64,000 nucleotides of DNA from Bacteroidota bacterium. Its GTDB lineage: Bacteria > Bacteroidota > Bacteroidia > Bacteroidales > UBA10428. Position numbers and translations under genes: made by a program. Location: contig CP065006.1 of NCBI GenBank assembly GCA_016699695.1, positions 3,782,001 to 3,846,000 of the forward strand. The letters run 5' to 3'. The notes under the pieces are model-generated. The model searched no databases and was not told the DNA's origin. It saw only the letters and a program-made list of their open reading frames with translations. Shown here one piece after another: positions 7,901-18,526 of the stretch; position 1 is the stretch's first letter; every line of letters starts with the position of its first letter.

Positions 7901-8629
7901 TTATGCCTGTGCAGTTTCTTTACCAGCTACTTTAGCTGCTGCCCCAAGATTGGAAAGTGCCTTTGCAAAGGTGAATTGCTCTTTCTTTAAGGGTTCGTAC
8001 TGATAGTAATTTGATGCTTTCTTGCAGATACCAATTATCTCATCGTAAATAGCATTGAAAACATCGGTTACCTCTTGTGTAATTTCTTTGGTTGAACCTT
8101 TAAATGTCTCTTGTGTAACATTGGCTTGTTTAAAGGAATCGGCATATCCGATAATGTTGTCAATAAGCGTTGCGCTTAATCCTTTGACGATAATTTCCTG
8201 ACGTAACGTTTCGCTCATATTGGTTTTGAACTGATAGAGCAACTGGATTAATGATTCCTGGTTGCCTTTTTGTACTCCACGAAGATGTTTTGCAAAACCA
8301 AGATTTTTAAGGATTTCATCACGTTTTGATGTTTCTTTCTTAAAGTCTTCGTCTATTTGTGTTTTGAAGTAGGATACATCCCGTTTGGCCGGAACCTGTA
8401 TTGATGCCAACGTTGCTGTTGCATTACGTAAATCTTTTTTTGCATCAACACCCAAATGGGTTTCGATTGCATTGTCGATTCGTGTAATCAAATCGGTTGC
8501 ATACTGTTCTGTCCAATCTGTACGGGTAGTAGAAAGTTCTGAAATGTTTGTTTTGAAACTTTCGGCGATGGTTTTTGATGCCATAAGCATATCGACATCT
8601 TTACAACTGTAATTTCGATTTTTTGCCAT
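7901..8629 (-). CDS. Uncharacterised conserved protein (c6)
   Basis: This 242-residue protein is predicted soluble and mostly helical, starting MAKNRNYSCKDVDMLMASK. It has no signal peptide and no catalytic motif I recognise. A repeated tract of degenerate heptapeptide-coding units follows immediately after its stop, which suggests the protein once had, or in relatives has, a repetitive C-terminal tail. It is the last gene of the large c6 cassette. Function unknown. Confidence 0.6.
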   Translation of the reverse strand: MAKNRNYSCKDVDMLMASKTIAESFKTNISELSTTRTDWTEQYATDLITRIDNAIETHLGVDAKKDLRNATATLASIQVPAKRDVSYFKTQIDEDFKKETSKRDEILKNLGFAKHLRGVQKGNQESLIQLLYQFKTNMSETLRQEIIVKGLSATLIDNIIGYADSFKQANVTQETFKGSTKEITQEVTDVFNAIYDEIIGICKKASNYYQYEPLKKEQFTFAKALSNLGAAAKVAGKETAQA

Positions 8630-8733
8630 AATTGTAAGATTTAAATTGAACTTAGGTTATATAACAATAATAGTAATAACGGTTTGATATATTGCAATAT
8701 ACAAAACTATGACAAAACTAAAAAGACAATCAT

Positions 8734-9296
8734 TTAAAACTCATACCCTATTCTTAGGGTTATATTAAAGTCTAGTTCACCATAATTTGATGAAACTTCG
8801 TTATTATTGATGAAGTAGAACCGATAGCCTAAACCAACCGAAGTATCGAAGTTGAAATTTTTTCCTATTCGTCTATGAATACCCCATGTAGGAATTACTG
8901 ATAAATCTGGAACTACACTCCCCAGATTATAGTTTGAGATTACAAACCAATCGGGGTGATGACGTAAGAATAACGAAATGTAATTACTGCTGTTTCCGTC
9001 AATACGTTTTGATTTTGCTTGTCTTTTTTGCAGACTATAATAGTATCTTGGTTCTACTATTAATGCGGGTGCAAAGAAATATCCCAAGTATTCGTTGGCC
9101 TCTAGCCATAAGCCATAATCAAGACCTATTTCTGTTTTTAATGTAGTTGTATTTGACAGTTTTTTTCATAATTACCCCAGATGCCGAAAAAGCCCGCTTG
9201 TACTCCGAACATTCTTTCTTCTATGCTTGCTTGTTGTGTTTGGGCATTTAATAATAGATAAAAAGCTGCTATTATAAAAAAAGTTAGTTTCTTCAT
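8734..9296 (-). pseudogene. Outer-membrane beta-barrel-like protein, frameshifted (c6)
   Basis: A signal peptide (MKKLTFFIIAAFYLLLNAQ) begins at 9296. The frame then leaves the protein at an A7 run (9160-9166) and is recovered by adding one A, giving KLSNTTTLKTEIGLDYG and then the beta-strand-rich remainder ending NITLRIGYEF. The terminal aromatic residue and alternating pattern fit an outer-membrane barrel of about 188 residues. The single-base loss in a homopolymer may be real or a consensus error. Confidence 0.65.
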
Positions 9297-9311
9297 TTTT
9301 ATTAATAATTG

Positions 9312-9941
9312 TTATAGAAAGAATAACGAAATCCCAATTGAATATTGTGTAGTGGAAGGAAAATCGAAGTGCTTGTTTCCGTAGTCAAGTTCTCGCAAGG
9401 TTTGAAAAGCGTCGATATTGCTGTATTCAAACTTTAAGGCAAAAGAGGCATTATTTTCTTTTTCTTTTATGTATATGCCAAAGCCTATACCATAGGCGAA
9501 TTGAGTTGCATATTCACCAGTAGCAGTAACTTCTGCATTATTTTCATCGATATATTTTAATTGGCGTGGAACATAAGGGTTGAAATATAATCTACTTTCA
9601 GGAAAAATGCCTATAATATGTTCTAAATCAGCATCGTTTTTAATTTTAAAAAGTGGGATGTTATATCGTATTCCTCCATAAAACATAAAGTTTAGAACAT
9701 TTGTGGTTGACCAAAGGTCGTTTTGATCTCTACTGTATCGTGGAACCAAACTGTACGATTGAAATTTTATCCCTCCATAGAGATAATCGCTATTGGTAAA
9801 AGAATAACCCAAACCAGGACTTACATTGTAAATCATTATACTATTCTCTGGATCAGTTGCTATGCTTGCATCGATATTAAATGACTGCGCTTCCGCGTGC
9901 ATTGAAAGAGCAAATAATCCAAATATGAAAAAATATCTCAT
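9312..9941 (-). CDS. Outer-membrane beta-barrel-like protein (c6)
   Basis: About 209 residues with a clear signal peptide (MRYFFIFGLFALSMHAEA) and then amphipathic strands: PGLGYSFTNSDYLYGGIKF, MFYGGIRYNIPLF, YGIGFGIYIKE, SFALKFEYS. It ends in SIGISLFFL, typical of outer-membrane porin-fold proteins. I chose the ATG at 9941 because it gives the signal peptide directly. It lies just upstream of a second barrel gene, so both probably belong to one transcript. Ligand unknown. Confidence 0.65.
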   Translation of the reverse strand: MRYFFIFGLFALSMHAEAQSFNIDASIATDPENSIMIYNVSPGLGYSFTNSDYLYGGIKFQSYSLVPRYSRDQNDLWSTTNVLNFMFYGGIRYNIPLFKIKNDADLEHIIGIFPESRLYFNPYVPRQLKYIDENNAEVTATGEYATQFAYGIGFGIYIKEKENNASFALKFEYSNIDAFQTLRELDYGNKHFDFPSTTQYSIGISLFFL

Positions 9942-11419
9942 GTGTTTATTTTTTTGTCCGATAACCATTCGGGATTACCATTTACAAATAATCAAATTTT
10001 TAGTGTGAAATAATGATTATTTGCTCATGGATGTTTCATTGTATTTTTTATTTCTATTAAATGAGAACGCCTTTGATAATAAGCGCTCTCATTTTGTTTT
10101 GTTAACAGTGGTTAAGGAACATACATTCTTACACCCTTCCAAACTCCATTATATTTTACAGCTCCGAAAATATAGGCTTCTTCAACCTGAAATGAAATTG
10201 GAAGATACGGAGCATAACTAGATGGTGTGTACCCTGATGAATTCCAAATAAGCTTCAGCCCCGCAGAAGGAAAACCTAATCGAATTCCCTTTTCAGATCT
10301 ATCTAAATATGAAGAAACTCCATTTAAATATAAATATTCTTTGCTGCCACTTATACCTACTCCTGGAGAAACCATCATTACTGGAGAATTTGAACTCTTT
10401 ACATTATCATATACAAAAGAAGATGTTCGCTTTTTTAGTTCATTAGTAAGCCATTCGTAACCACTCCTATATAAAGCATTATATGCATCAGTATCTTGGT
10501 ACGTATTGCCCATAAAGTCGATACTGCCACCAAAAATATGAATATTACTGACCCAATCACGAACTAATGATTCAGGCTCTTTTAGAAACCCTTTAAAAAC
10601 CATATTACTAGTTGCAGAACCAAAATTATTAGAAAATTTCTTTGCAATTCCTGTATAATCTGAGGGCTCTAAATTATAGTTAAAAGAAGTATATCCTTTG
10701 AAATAATCTATTCCGATAACCATTTCAGATGCATTTGTAGTTAGCCAATAACTAGCAAGGGTAACCCAGGTTCTCCAACCAAGAACACCAACATTCACTT
10801 TAGAATAATGTTTATATTGGAATTTTACCTTGAAACCTGCACATTTAAAGAAACCATAGTTTAAGGCATACAAACAGACATTTACTCGATGATCACCATC
10901 AAATTCTTTGCTACGCCAATTATTAAGACCTATGTTACTAAATGCCTTTCCAACCGCTGTTCCGCCACCAACAAGATAATCAGTTAAATTGTATGTGGAT
11001 GTATAACCAGAGATAATCCTGTCACTTGCAGATTTTAGTGAAAATTCTTCCTTAGTCGTATTTTCTCCACTAATAAGTGCAATAATATTTTCTATACTAA
11101 GGTTATCATTATTTACAAAATTGTATGAATCAATAAACCTAATATTGCCATACTGGTAAGTAAGGCTATCGACTTGATAAGAATAACTTTTATAGCGGTC
11201 TAAGAAATTTGTATATAAATCTTCAAATTCGTATTTTAAATCTTCTGTGTAAATAAAAGTGCCTGCTTCTGTAATTTGATAAATTTTTCCTTCTAATTTC
11301 ATTTTTCTTGCAGTATCAACAACATAGTGAATGATATCTTCGGGGATCAGAGCTTTATTTAACTCAGCATAAAACCTTTCAATTTCAAAACTTGAGCTAT
11401 CTACAGTAGCATTTTTTAA

Positions 11420-12916
11420 TTCTACTTTAACAGATTTACAATTTTGAATATGAGTAATTTATATCACGCTGTCGTTTTAAATGCCGGTCATAAATTCTAT
11501 CAATCATTTGTTCTTCGGTCATCTGTTTATAAAGTTTAAAAGTGATAAATTCTTTAATATCACGAGCCGATAGTAAAGGTAAATCATCAAAGCAATGCAA
11601 TTTTTCTTTTAAAATAAATGACGAGACCAAAAAGTTTAATGCAACCTGGTGTTGCCATGCAAGCCATTTTCGTGTCTGAAACTGGTCTAGCCCGAGTATC
11701 TGTTTTGATTCTTTTATGCAATGTTCTACAAAGTACCGTTGTGCTTGCATATAGGCTATAGCTTTCTTAGTGTATTGTTCAAGATTAGCATTGGTAAAAG
11801 AATATTTTATTTCGTCCTTGCCTTCTTTGGTTTTCGTTTTACGGATAACCAGTAACCTTTGCTCTACTTGCATTTTACTGTTATTGATTATCCAAAGCTT
11901 TATAAAATGATAGTCAGCTACAAGAACTCCTTTGGCTGTATTACGAACACTAATACGCTGCCAATTTTCGTCATTTAAAGTCTGTAAATATTTTGATACA
12001 CTTAATTCGTCTGTAGTTGCTTTTAATTTCTTGGGTTCACGACCCTTATTGCTTTTTCGCTCGGGAATAGCCAAGTCAGGACGTTCCAAATATATTTTTT
12101 GGTCTTTATGGATATCCAGCATGTACAGATAACCAAGCAAATCTATGCTGCTGGCAAAATCCACATCGTTACCATAATAACCATCGCCTCCAATAAAATC
12201 GAAGATGATGCCATTGGTTACTTGCTGGCGAATAATTTCTAATGCCAGTTCGAGCTTAGTTTTAAATGTTCGGTGCTTTACAGGAACGCCTGCTTTTTCG
12301 CATCTTGTCTTGTCGTCACACCAAGCCTTGGGAAGGTATAGTCGGGCATCAACCATTGATGCAAAATCCCCATTACTTAAACAAGCAAATACCGCAACCT
12401 GACTATTTGATAGTTTCCCTACATTCCCACAATATTGATGTCCAACGCCTACGCTATGGTCGCCTTTTTTTACCCAACCACTTTCATCAATAATCAATCC
12501 TGTAAGTTTTCTTTTGGGTAAAACCTGGCTTACTTCCTGGGCTACTTGATTTATCAAAACTCGATGATCCCAGTTAGACTCAGTTATAAAGTGCTGCATT
12601 TGATGGTAGTTAGCTCCCAAATCTTCGCTTATTCTTTCAATATTGCGCATCTGACTTTGTATTATTCCTAATGAATATTGCTGTGCTTTGTCAAAGAACT
12701 TCTTTGTTGAATTACAAAATACATGCTGATAATCATTAAGGTGAACACTAACTCGCTCTATTACAGAGGTCAGTGTTTTTCCATATCGATTATTATTTTT
12801 ACGTTGTATTAAACATTTTTCGGAACGATAAGCCTGTTTTTCTGTGCATTGAAGATACTGAATTTCCTTGAAATATCAATGTTTACAAGGGTTTTGTTTA
12901 ATCTGTTAAAGTAGAA
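11420..12916 (-). mobile_element. IS701-family insertion sequence, copy 1
   Basis: This 1497-bp element has terminal inverted repeats starting TTCTACTTTAACAGATT and flanking TTAA direct repeats (11416-11419 and 12917-12920). That fits the four-base YTNR target known for IS701. Copies of exactly the same length lie at 42549-44045 (opposite orientation) and 53660-55156. All three encode the same 404-residue transposase. Confidence 0.92.
11436..12650 (-). CDS. IS701-family transposase, copy 1
   Basis: A 404-residue DDE transposase. The catalytic context is visible as LIIDESGWVKKGDHSVGVGH (first Asp), FDFIGGDGYYGNDVDF (second Asp) and the C-terminal EHCIKESKQILGLDQF (Glu), followed by RKWLAWQHQVAL, as in IS701/DDE_5 proteins. 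The gene fills most of the element, about 265 bases from its left repeat on the minus strand. It is identical to the other two copies, so the expansion was recent. Confidence 0.92.
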   Translation of the reverse strand: MRNIERISEDLGANYHQMQHFITESNWDHRVLINQVAQEVSQVLPKRKLTGLIIDESGWVKKGDHSVGVGHQYCGNVGKLSNSQVAVFACLSNGDFASMVDARLYLPKAWCDDKTRCEKAGVPVKHRTFKTKLELALEIIRQQVTNGIIFDFIGGDGYYGNDVDFASSIDLLGYLYMLDIHKDQKIYLERPDLAIPERKSNKGREPKKLKATTDELSVSKYLQTLNDENWQRISVRNTAKGVLVADYHFIKLWIINNSKMQVEQRLLVIRKTKTKEGKDEIKYSFTNANLEQYTKKAIAYMQAQRYFVEHCIKESKQILGLDQFQTRKWLAWQHQVALNFLVSSFILKEKLHCFDDLPLLSARDIKEFITFKLYKQMTEEQMIDRIYDRHLKRQRDINYSYSKL

Positions 12917-13240
12917 TTAATTTGTTTTCTATTTGCGATAGTTTACCAGCAAGAGATTCAAAACCTGCGGGTATAGTAATTTTATGTGATGATTTTAAAC
13001 CACTCTTTTCAGTTGAATTATTTTTAAGTTCATTTTCAATCTCAGAAATGTAGTTATCTAGAGACAGCTGATTAGGAAAATTTAGATAACCATTTTCAAC
13101 CGTAATTTCTTGGTTTTCGATTTCTTGGTTGGAATTCTCATCAATTACTTGTTCTAACTTATCACAAGAGTTAAGTAAAATAGTTGCAAGGATTAATAAA
13201 AATTTAGGGATTCTTTTAAAAAGATATCTATTCGTTTCAT

Positions 13241-13921
13241 TTTGGTTAAATTTATAGGTTAATACTTTGTGTTAACTGCCTCATCCTTATTCTGATTTCA
13301 CGGTCAATTTGAAGGATGGGGTTTTTTGTTTGCTTTTTTTACGGATTATTTGTAACAACAAAATTATCTGTGCCTTTAAGATCCTAGATCAGCTGGGCCT
13401 AACATATACTATTAGTTTTCACCTCCTTTCTACGAATGAAAATATTAGCTTCTATTCCGCTCAATTATGCCTCTAAAATTTGTTTATTCTGACTTAAGGT
13501 TTTAGAGAAGGCGGATATATTTTAATACAAGAATAAAAATAATTAATAGGTGCAAAAATATACAACTTTCTTAATAAGCCAAATCTTTAGATATAAAAAA
13601 ACGATTTCATTTTCTGCTAAATGTTTTATTGCCCACTTACCTTTTACTAACTATTCTATGATTCACGATTCACCTTTGGATTCATATTACCAATCATTAT
13701 GTAATGAAAATATCCTTTAAAGATAAACTCCAATACCACATAATCTTCTTTATTTTTAATCTAAGTTTAAATACTTAGCATTGAAATTAATAGAGTAATA
13801 AATTAGTAAAATTTAAATAAGCTGAGCCAATGAAGAATAATTTATAGTCTCTGAACTCAAAAAATACTATGTTAGTCCGGGTATAAATATTTTTCTGGAA
13901 TTCCACTTTGACTGTGTGACG
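13241..13921. other. Gene-free AT-rich stretch of cassette c6
   Basis: No credible gene on either strand. A short GC-poor inverted region near 13300-13330 could end transcription, but I cannot assign it. The stretch ends at a hairpin (13922) shortly before the attC of the next cassette. Confidence 0.5.
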
Positions 13922-13990
13922 GCAAAAAAGAAAGTGTGTGGTAGCGCAGGGACGGTTGCAGGGATGGGCTGCCACACTCTTGCTTTGTGC
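13922..13990. repeat. REP-like hairpin at the 5' end of cassette c6
   Basis: GCAAAAAAGAAAGTGTGTGG pairs with CCACACTCTTGCTTTGTGC. The arms have the reversed order (AAAGTGTG first, CTCTTGC second) compared with the hairpin at 7547, so the two face each other across cassette c6. Confidence 0.55.
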
Positions 13991-14063
13991 GTGGGGTACT
14001 ATTTTGTTTTTTGTCAATTTATCGGGATGTTGTCTATGTTTTGGGTTTTGTTACCTTGCGCCT

Positions 14064-14186
14064 AACGCCCAGCAGTATGCGCAGTGCGGGGATTTTAGAA
14101 AGCCGACTGTCAGCACTACTGAATGTTGATTGCTTGTACATGGCTCAAATATAGCAAAACAACCCGTATTGCGTATACTGCTTGTT
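14064..14186 (-). repeat. attC site A6 (non-coding cassette c7)
   Basis: GCAGTATGCGCAGTGCGGG pairs with CCCGTATTGCGTATACTGC. This stem family accompanies most non-coding cassettes of the alpha/beta family. Confidence 0.9.
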
Positions 14187-14768
14187 GCGTGCAGTGGGTT
14201 TTTTGTTTTAAAATTTTGTCCTTTTGTCCAAATAGATGGTGAAGGCTAAATATCCACGGTTAGTTAATGTCTTTTACAATTTTAAATCCCGATGAGAGCT
14301 TATTATTTAGAAATCCCACGTTTTCGATGACGTTTAAAAATCAGCACATAAAAATCTACTTGCAGCCAGAAGTCAATTAGTGTTTGACTTATTTACTTGC
14401 ACTGGAAGTCACAATACGAGTAGGAGCGAGGCTCGTCAGAATTGGCTCTCCCAATAACTCTTAAATCATTAAATTATAGAGTTCTCACACATTAAAAACT
14501 GCACTAAATGCAAATCACAATCAAATTCTAAAAATCCTTCCGAGCGTTGAGTCCAAATGGTATCAGAATCATTGATTTCTTGCAGGTCAAATCAAAACAA
14601 AAGTGCAGCGATAGGAATCCTGATTTAGAACGTTAACTACAGAGTAAAAACATTTTCCGGACTAAAGAGTCTTATTAAAATCGAATCACATAATCCCGAA
14701 GGATACCTATCGGTGTACTTTACTTTCATCCGATTTACAGGTGTCACGGTTTTGATGCCATTGCACGC
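14187..14768. repeat. Non-coding cassette body, family alpha (c7)
   Basis: No gene is seen. The body starts GCGTGCAGTGGGTTTTTTG after the attC GTT and ends CCATTGCACGC; these ends are complementary. Direct repeats (ACTTGCAGCCAGAAGTCA and ACTTGCACTGGAAGTCA) lie near the middle. This copy is the most divergent alpha member in its last 150 bases. Confidence 0.8.
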
Positions 14769-14892
14769 AACGCCCAGCAGTATGCGCAGTGCGGGAATTT
14801 TGGAAAGCCCGACCTTCAGAATTACTAAATGTTGCCAAGTTGTACATAGGCCAAATATAGCAAAACAACCCGTATTGCGTATACTGCTTGTT
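14769..14892 (-). repeat. attC site A7 (non-coding cassette c8)
   Basis: CCCAGCAGTATGCGC-type palindrome; the loop variant (GACCTTCAGAATTACTAAAT) is shared with A16. Confidence 0.9.
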
Positions 14893-15464
14893 GCGTGCAG
14901 TGGGTTTTTGTTTTATTTCTTTGTTCTATCAATCCCAATAAACAGCTAAAGCGAAATATCCAAACAGTTTAGGGAAATTGGATTTTAAAATCCCGATTTA
15001 GCTTAATTTATAGAAATCTCACGCTTTCAATAGCCTTTAAAAATCAGTATATTAAAATCTACTTGCAGCCAGAAGTCAATTTGTGTCTGACTTATCTACT
15101 TGCACTGGAAGTCACGGTACAAAATAGGAGAGAAGCGTTTTGTAATCGGTTCTACCAATATTCCTTCAATCATTGAGTTTTCACACATTAAAAGCTAATC
15201 CCTTTGCAAATCAGACCCAAATTCTAAAAATCCTTCTGAGCGCTGAGTCCAAATGGTATCAGAATCACTGATTTCTTGCAGGTCAAATCAAAATAAAAGT
15301 GCAGCGATAGGAATCCTGATGCAGAAAGCTTAAAACGGAGTAGAAACATTTGCCGGACTTCAAAGTCTTGTTAAAATCGAATCACATAATCCCGAAGGAT
15401 ACCTATCGGTGTACTTTACTTTCATCCGATTTCCAGGTGTCATGGTTTTGATGCCATTGCACGC
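14893..15464. repeat. Non-coding cassette body, family beta (c8)
   Basis: No gene is seen. It differs from alpha in its first third (TTTATTTCTTTGTTCTATC after the GTTTTT start) but shares the remainder, including GAAGGATACCTATCGGTG and the terminal CCATTGCACGC. Close to c17. Confidence 0.8.
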
Positions 15465-15587
15465 AACGCCCAGCAGTATGCGCAGTGCGGGGATTTTAGA
15501 AAGCCGACTGTCAGCACTACTGAATGTTGATTGCTTGTACATGGCTCAAATATAGCAAAACAACCCGTATTGCGTATACTGCTTGTT
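15465..15587 (-). repeat. attC site A8 (non-coding cassette c9)
   Basis: CCCAGCAGTATGCGC-type palindrome with the same loop as A6, A17 and A25. Confidence 0.9.
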
Positions 15588-15795
15588 GCGTGCAGTGGGT
15601 TTTTGTTTTAAAATTTTGTCCTTTTGTCCAAATAGATGGTGAAGGCTAAATATCCACGGTTAGTTAATGTCTTTTACAATTTTAAATCCCGATGAGAGCT
15701 TATTATTTAGAAATCCCACGTTTTCGATGACGTTTAAAAATCAGCGCATTAAAATCTGCTTGCAGCCAGAAGTCAATTAGTGTTTGACTTATTTA

Positions 15796-17280
15796 GTCGT
15801 CCCTTAAAAAGTCACTTTTTACGCTAAAGGATATTTTGAGATCAAAATAATATCAAAAGTTCTTTGAAAAATTGTTTCAATATATTGGCATAAAATATTC
15901 TTTAGATCTGCTTTAATTCTTAAGAGCATTTTCTTCAGATTAAAAGCAGTTCCTGCCATTATTGTGTTGACTTTGTCACCTAATTCACCCTTAAGGTAGT
16001 TGCGGATCATACGATGATCATGTTTCAAGTGGCCTATTACGGGTTCTATTCCGGCTCTGCTTCTAAAACGTTTTCTGGCCTGTTGTTTCTGATATTTTGT
16101 GGCAGAAGAAGGTAAATGTTTTGGAGTATGTATTTGTGTGTCTGCAACATATTTCCTTCCCCGATAACCCCTGTCAACAATGGCTACTTTTGGGCTATAA
16201 GCAGCAACCCGTTGAATTTGTGCTAATTGTGGATCCAGGGTATCTCCATCGTAAATGTTTTCATTAAATGCCAGGGCTCCAACTATTATCCCACTCTTAC
16301 GGGTTTTTACAATACTACTTTTATTTCCGAATTCGTAAGGTTTTGCTTCCTTTCCTTTTGCTATGCATTTTTACATGAGGTTCATGGATGCTGTATATCT
16401 TGTTCTTTGTATCTCTTTGTTGTTGTAGTATTTGTTGAAATAGTTCGAGCCTTGGACCATAAAAATTAAGTTGATCATCAGTCATTTTTCTTTGCAAATC
16501 TCGTACAAGCCGACCGGCTATGGTTTTAATCTTCCTGGCGGCTGCCATGGCTTTCTTTTTGCGTTTCGGATGAGTTCGAAAACGTTGATCTATCATTAAT
16601 TGCTTAACTGTGCGTTTATAGGTTTGCCTAAGTGGTATGTCGGCAGTTTTAGCGATTGTATTGCACTTATCTATGATTTTCTTATGCAACTTGGTATCGG
16701 TCGGAAAGGTGATATTTTTTTCCTGTACAGTAGTATCAATCAGCACTTCTTTTTCTTTGGCTTCTTTGCCAAATATGTCAATGGATAACTTCAATAATCT
16801 TTCGGCTCCTTTTTCACCTATCCGCTTTCTGAAATGCACAAACTCACTGGGATCGAATGGTTTATCAGTCTGAAAATTAGTTTCTCCGGTAAAATATTGC
16901 CAATAAGGATTTTCAACCCATCTATCCACAATATTCTCATCACTAAGGTTATAGATGTACTTGAGAAGGACAAGCCCAATCATTCTTCGTAAAGGAACTG
17001 AGGGTCGTCCAAATTCCGTGTAATACCCTTTAAAATCATTCGTCACTGATTCCCAATCAATTCTGTCTGCCAAAACGCAGATTTCATGATCCAAATTAAT
17101 AAACTGTTTCAACGGGGTTCTGAAGATGCTCAATTGAGGATGCCTTTCTGTTTTTGCCACCATTTTGCAAAGCTTTTCAGCAAATTATCAAATTTCTTGC
17201 AAATTATATCGCCTTTCTAGGGAAAATTATCAACATAACATGTTAATATACAATAACATAATGTCATTTTAAGGGGTGAC
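15796..17280 (-). mobile_element. IS5-family-like insertion sequence
   Basis: The ends are inverted repeats (GTCGTCCCTTAAAA and, read inward on the right, GTCACCCCTTAAAA). A six-base duplication TATTTA (15790-15795 and 17281-17286) flanks it. It carries one transposase gene broken by a single-base frameshift. It sits in non-coding cassette c9. Confidence 0.85.
15819..17163 (-). pseudogene. IS5-family-like transposase, frameshifted
   Basis: The first 280 codons (17163 to 16321) give an N-terminal transposase domain (DRIDWESVTNDFKGYY, RRMIGLVLLKYIYNLSDE, NPYWQYFTGE) and the first catalytic region (VLIDTTVQEKNITFPTDTKL). An extra A in the run at 16368-16372 then shifts the frame. In the other frame the protein continues KGKEAKPYEFGNK, IVDRGYRGRKY and AGIEPVIGHLKHDHRM, the expected D and E regions of an IS5-type DDE enzyme, to 15819. 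One homopolymer base separates an intact from a dead gene, so this may be a consensus error. Confidence 0.8.
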
Positions 17281-17658
17281 TATTTACTTGCACTGGAAGT
17301 CACAATACGAGTAGGAGCGAGGCTCGTCAGAATTGGCTCTCCCAATAACTCTTAAATCATTAAATTATAGAGTTCTCACACATTAAAAACTGCACTAAAT
17401 GCAAATCACAATCAAATTCTAAAAATCCTTCCGAGCGTTGAGTCCAAATGGTATCAGCATCATTGATTTCTTGCAGGTCAAATCAAAATAAAAGTGCAGC
17501 GATAGGAATCCTGATGCAGAAAGTTATTAAAGTGCACTAAGTCTTGTCGGACTATAAAGTCTTGTTAAAATCGAATCACATAATCCCGAAGGATACCTAT
17601 CGGTGTACTTTACTTTCATCCGATTTCCAGGTGTCATGGTTTTGATGCCATTGCACGC

Positions 17659-17779
17659 AACGGTGGCAATATGAAAAGTTGGGGAGTTCGGAGCGATTAT
17701 CTATCAAGCTAAACAGCACTTAATACGAAGCAAAACCCTTGAATAACCTATTAAACCCCAATTTTTTATATTGCATGTT
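17659..17779 (-). repeat. attC site A9 (HigBA-2 cassette c10)
   Basis: GGCAATATGAAAAGTTGGGG pairs with CCCCAATTTTTTATATTGC. The same site precedes the identical cassette at 55895. Confidence 0.9.
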
Positions 17780-17810
17780 GCCGGTATGTGCTTTTTTTTC
17801 AATCTTTCAT

Positions 17811-18110
17811 TTAAAATTTTATCGAAATTTCAAGATGTCCGCCAAGTCCTTCTGTAATAATCCGCTGAAGAGTCGAAAATCGAATATCTTTTAAATCCTT
17901 TTCCAATTTTGAGATATACGATTTATTTGTCCCGGCTAGCCCTGCAAGCTGTTCTTGAGTCATGCCCTTTTCTTGTCGAGCCTGTTGAATCAAAACTCCT
18001 AATTTGAAGGCTTCATATCCAGCTTCAAATTTTTCACGTTTTTTAGTCCCCTTTTTGCCAAATTCCTCGTCAATAAATTGGTCTAAAGTCTTTACATTAT
18101 TCTTTTTCAT
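17811..18110 (-). CDS. higA: HigA-type antitoxin, second type (c10)
   Basis: A 99-residue Xre-family protein. An N-terminal helical region (KTLDQFIDEEFGKKGTKKRE) is followed by an HTH_3 domain (LGVLIQQARQEKGMTQEQLA, GTNKSYISKLEKDLKDIR). It should neutralise the upstream toxin and repress its promoter. It resembles the c3-type antitoxin but is clearly a different allele. Its start overlaps the toxin end by 14 bases. An identical copy lies at 56047-56346. Confidence 0.88.
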   Translation of the reverse strand: MKKNNVKTLDQFIDEEFGKKGTKKREKFEAGYEAFKLGVLIQQARQEKGMTQEQLAGLAGTNKSYISKLEKDLKDIRFSTLQRIITEGLGGHLEISIKF

Positions 18111-18438
18111 CTAAGTACTCCTTCCTTATTTTTTGTGCCTTCTCTATTTCTTTTATCGGTGTCTTTTGTGTTTTCTTTTGAAATCCATGGCCTACAACAA
18201 CTACATTTTGGTCATCGAAAAAGCAAAAAATCCTATAAATATTACTACCTAATTGAATACGTATCTCATATAATCCATCTGTATTTTCAAGATGTTTGAA
18301 ATAAATCTCCGGAATCATGTCTAAATCTTCAATAATCCTAAAAGTCCAAATAATCTTGGTTTGAACCTTTTTTGTTTGCGATTTATAAAAGTCCCGAAAA
18401 TAGTCCTTATAAAATATTAGTTCACGTTTTTTAGTCAT
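18097..18438 (-). CDS. higB: HigB/RelE-like toxin, second type (c10)
   Basis: This 113-residue toxin is of the Gp49-like/HigB mRNA-interferase family. Core segments are ELIFYKDYFRDFY, KIIWTFRIIEDLDMIPE, LYEIRIQLGSNIYRIFCFFD and VVGHGFQKKTQKTPIKEIEKA. The ATG at 18438 is used because the upstream TTG lies inside the promoter. The order is toxin then antitoxin, as in HigBA. Identical to 56333-56674. Confidence 0.88.
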   Translation of the reverse strand: MTKKRELIFYKDYFRDFYKSQTKKVQTKIIWTFRIIEDLDMIPEIYFKHLENTDGLYEIRIQLGSNIYRIFCFFDDQNVVVVGHGFQKKTQKTPIKEIEKAQKIRKEYLDEKE

Positions 18439-18442
18439 GATG

Positions 18443-18473
18443 CAAATATACAAAAAGTAGTCCGAAAAGACAA
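18443..18473 (-). promoter_or_regulatory. Bacteroidota promoter for higBA-2 (c10)
   Basis: TTG (18471-18473), a 20-base spacer and TATATTTG (18443-18450) on the minus strand. The higB ATG follows 4 bases after the -7 box, so the mRNA is probably leaderless. Confidence 0.78.
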
Positions 18474-18526
18474 CTATCTTTCAAATTACGTAAAAAATGT
18501 CATTTTGCGGTGTTAGCATTACCGGC

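Larger units (their letters stand above)
10112..13240 (-). pseudogene. Large lipoprotein split by IS701 and frameshifted (c6)
   Basis: The N-terminal piece (13240 to 12921) carries a lipoprotein signal (KFLLILATILLNSC). It needs one extra A in the A4 run at 13214-13217 to join its ATG. The IS701 element follows. The remainder runs from 11419 to 10112 and joins in frame through a single TTAA. The restored product would be about 540 residues. No known domain is recognised in the C-terminal 400 residues. The region GFFKCAGFKVKFQYKHYSK to SEMVIGIDYFKGY looks beta-rich. Probably a surface lipoprotein of unknown function, now inactive. Confidence 0.65.
15588..17658. repeat. Non-coding cassette body, family alpha (c9), with IS5-like insertion
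   Basis: Alpha body interrupted at 15796 by a 1485-bp IS. Removing the IS and one copy of the TATTTA duplication restores a cassette the size of the other alpha copies. The only genes are those of the IS. Confidence 0.85.

Noticed and set aside
14148..14156. TATATTTG box inside the CCCAGCAGTATGCGC-type attC as an outward promoter for the next cassette
   Set aside because: The -7 sequence fits, but I found no TTG at the proper -33 distance, so I do not call it a promoter.
15360..15542. 60-codon minus-strand frames running from one non-coding cassette through the attC into the next
   Set aside because: They span the recombination point, change when the attC loop variant changes, and have no recognisable family.
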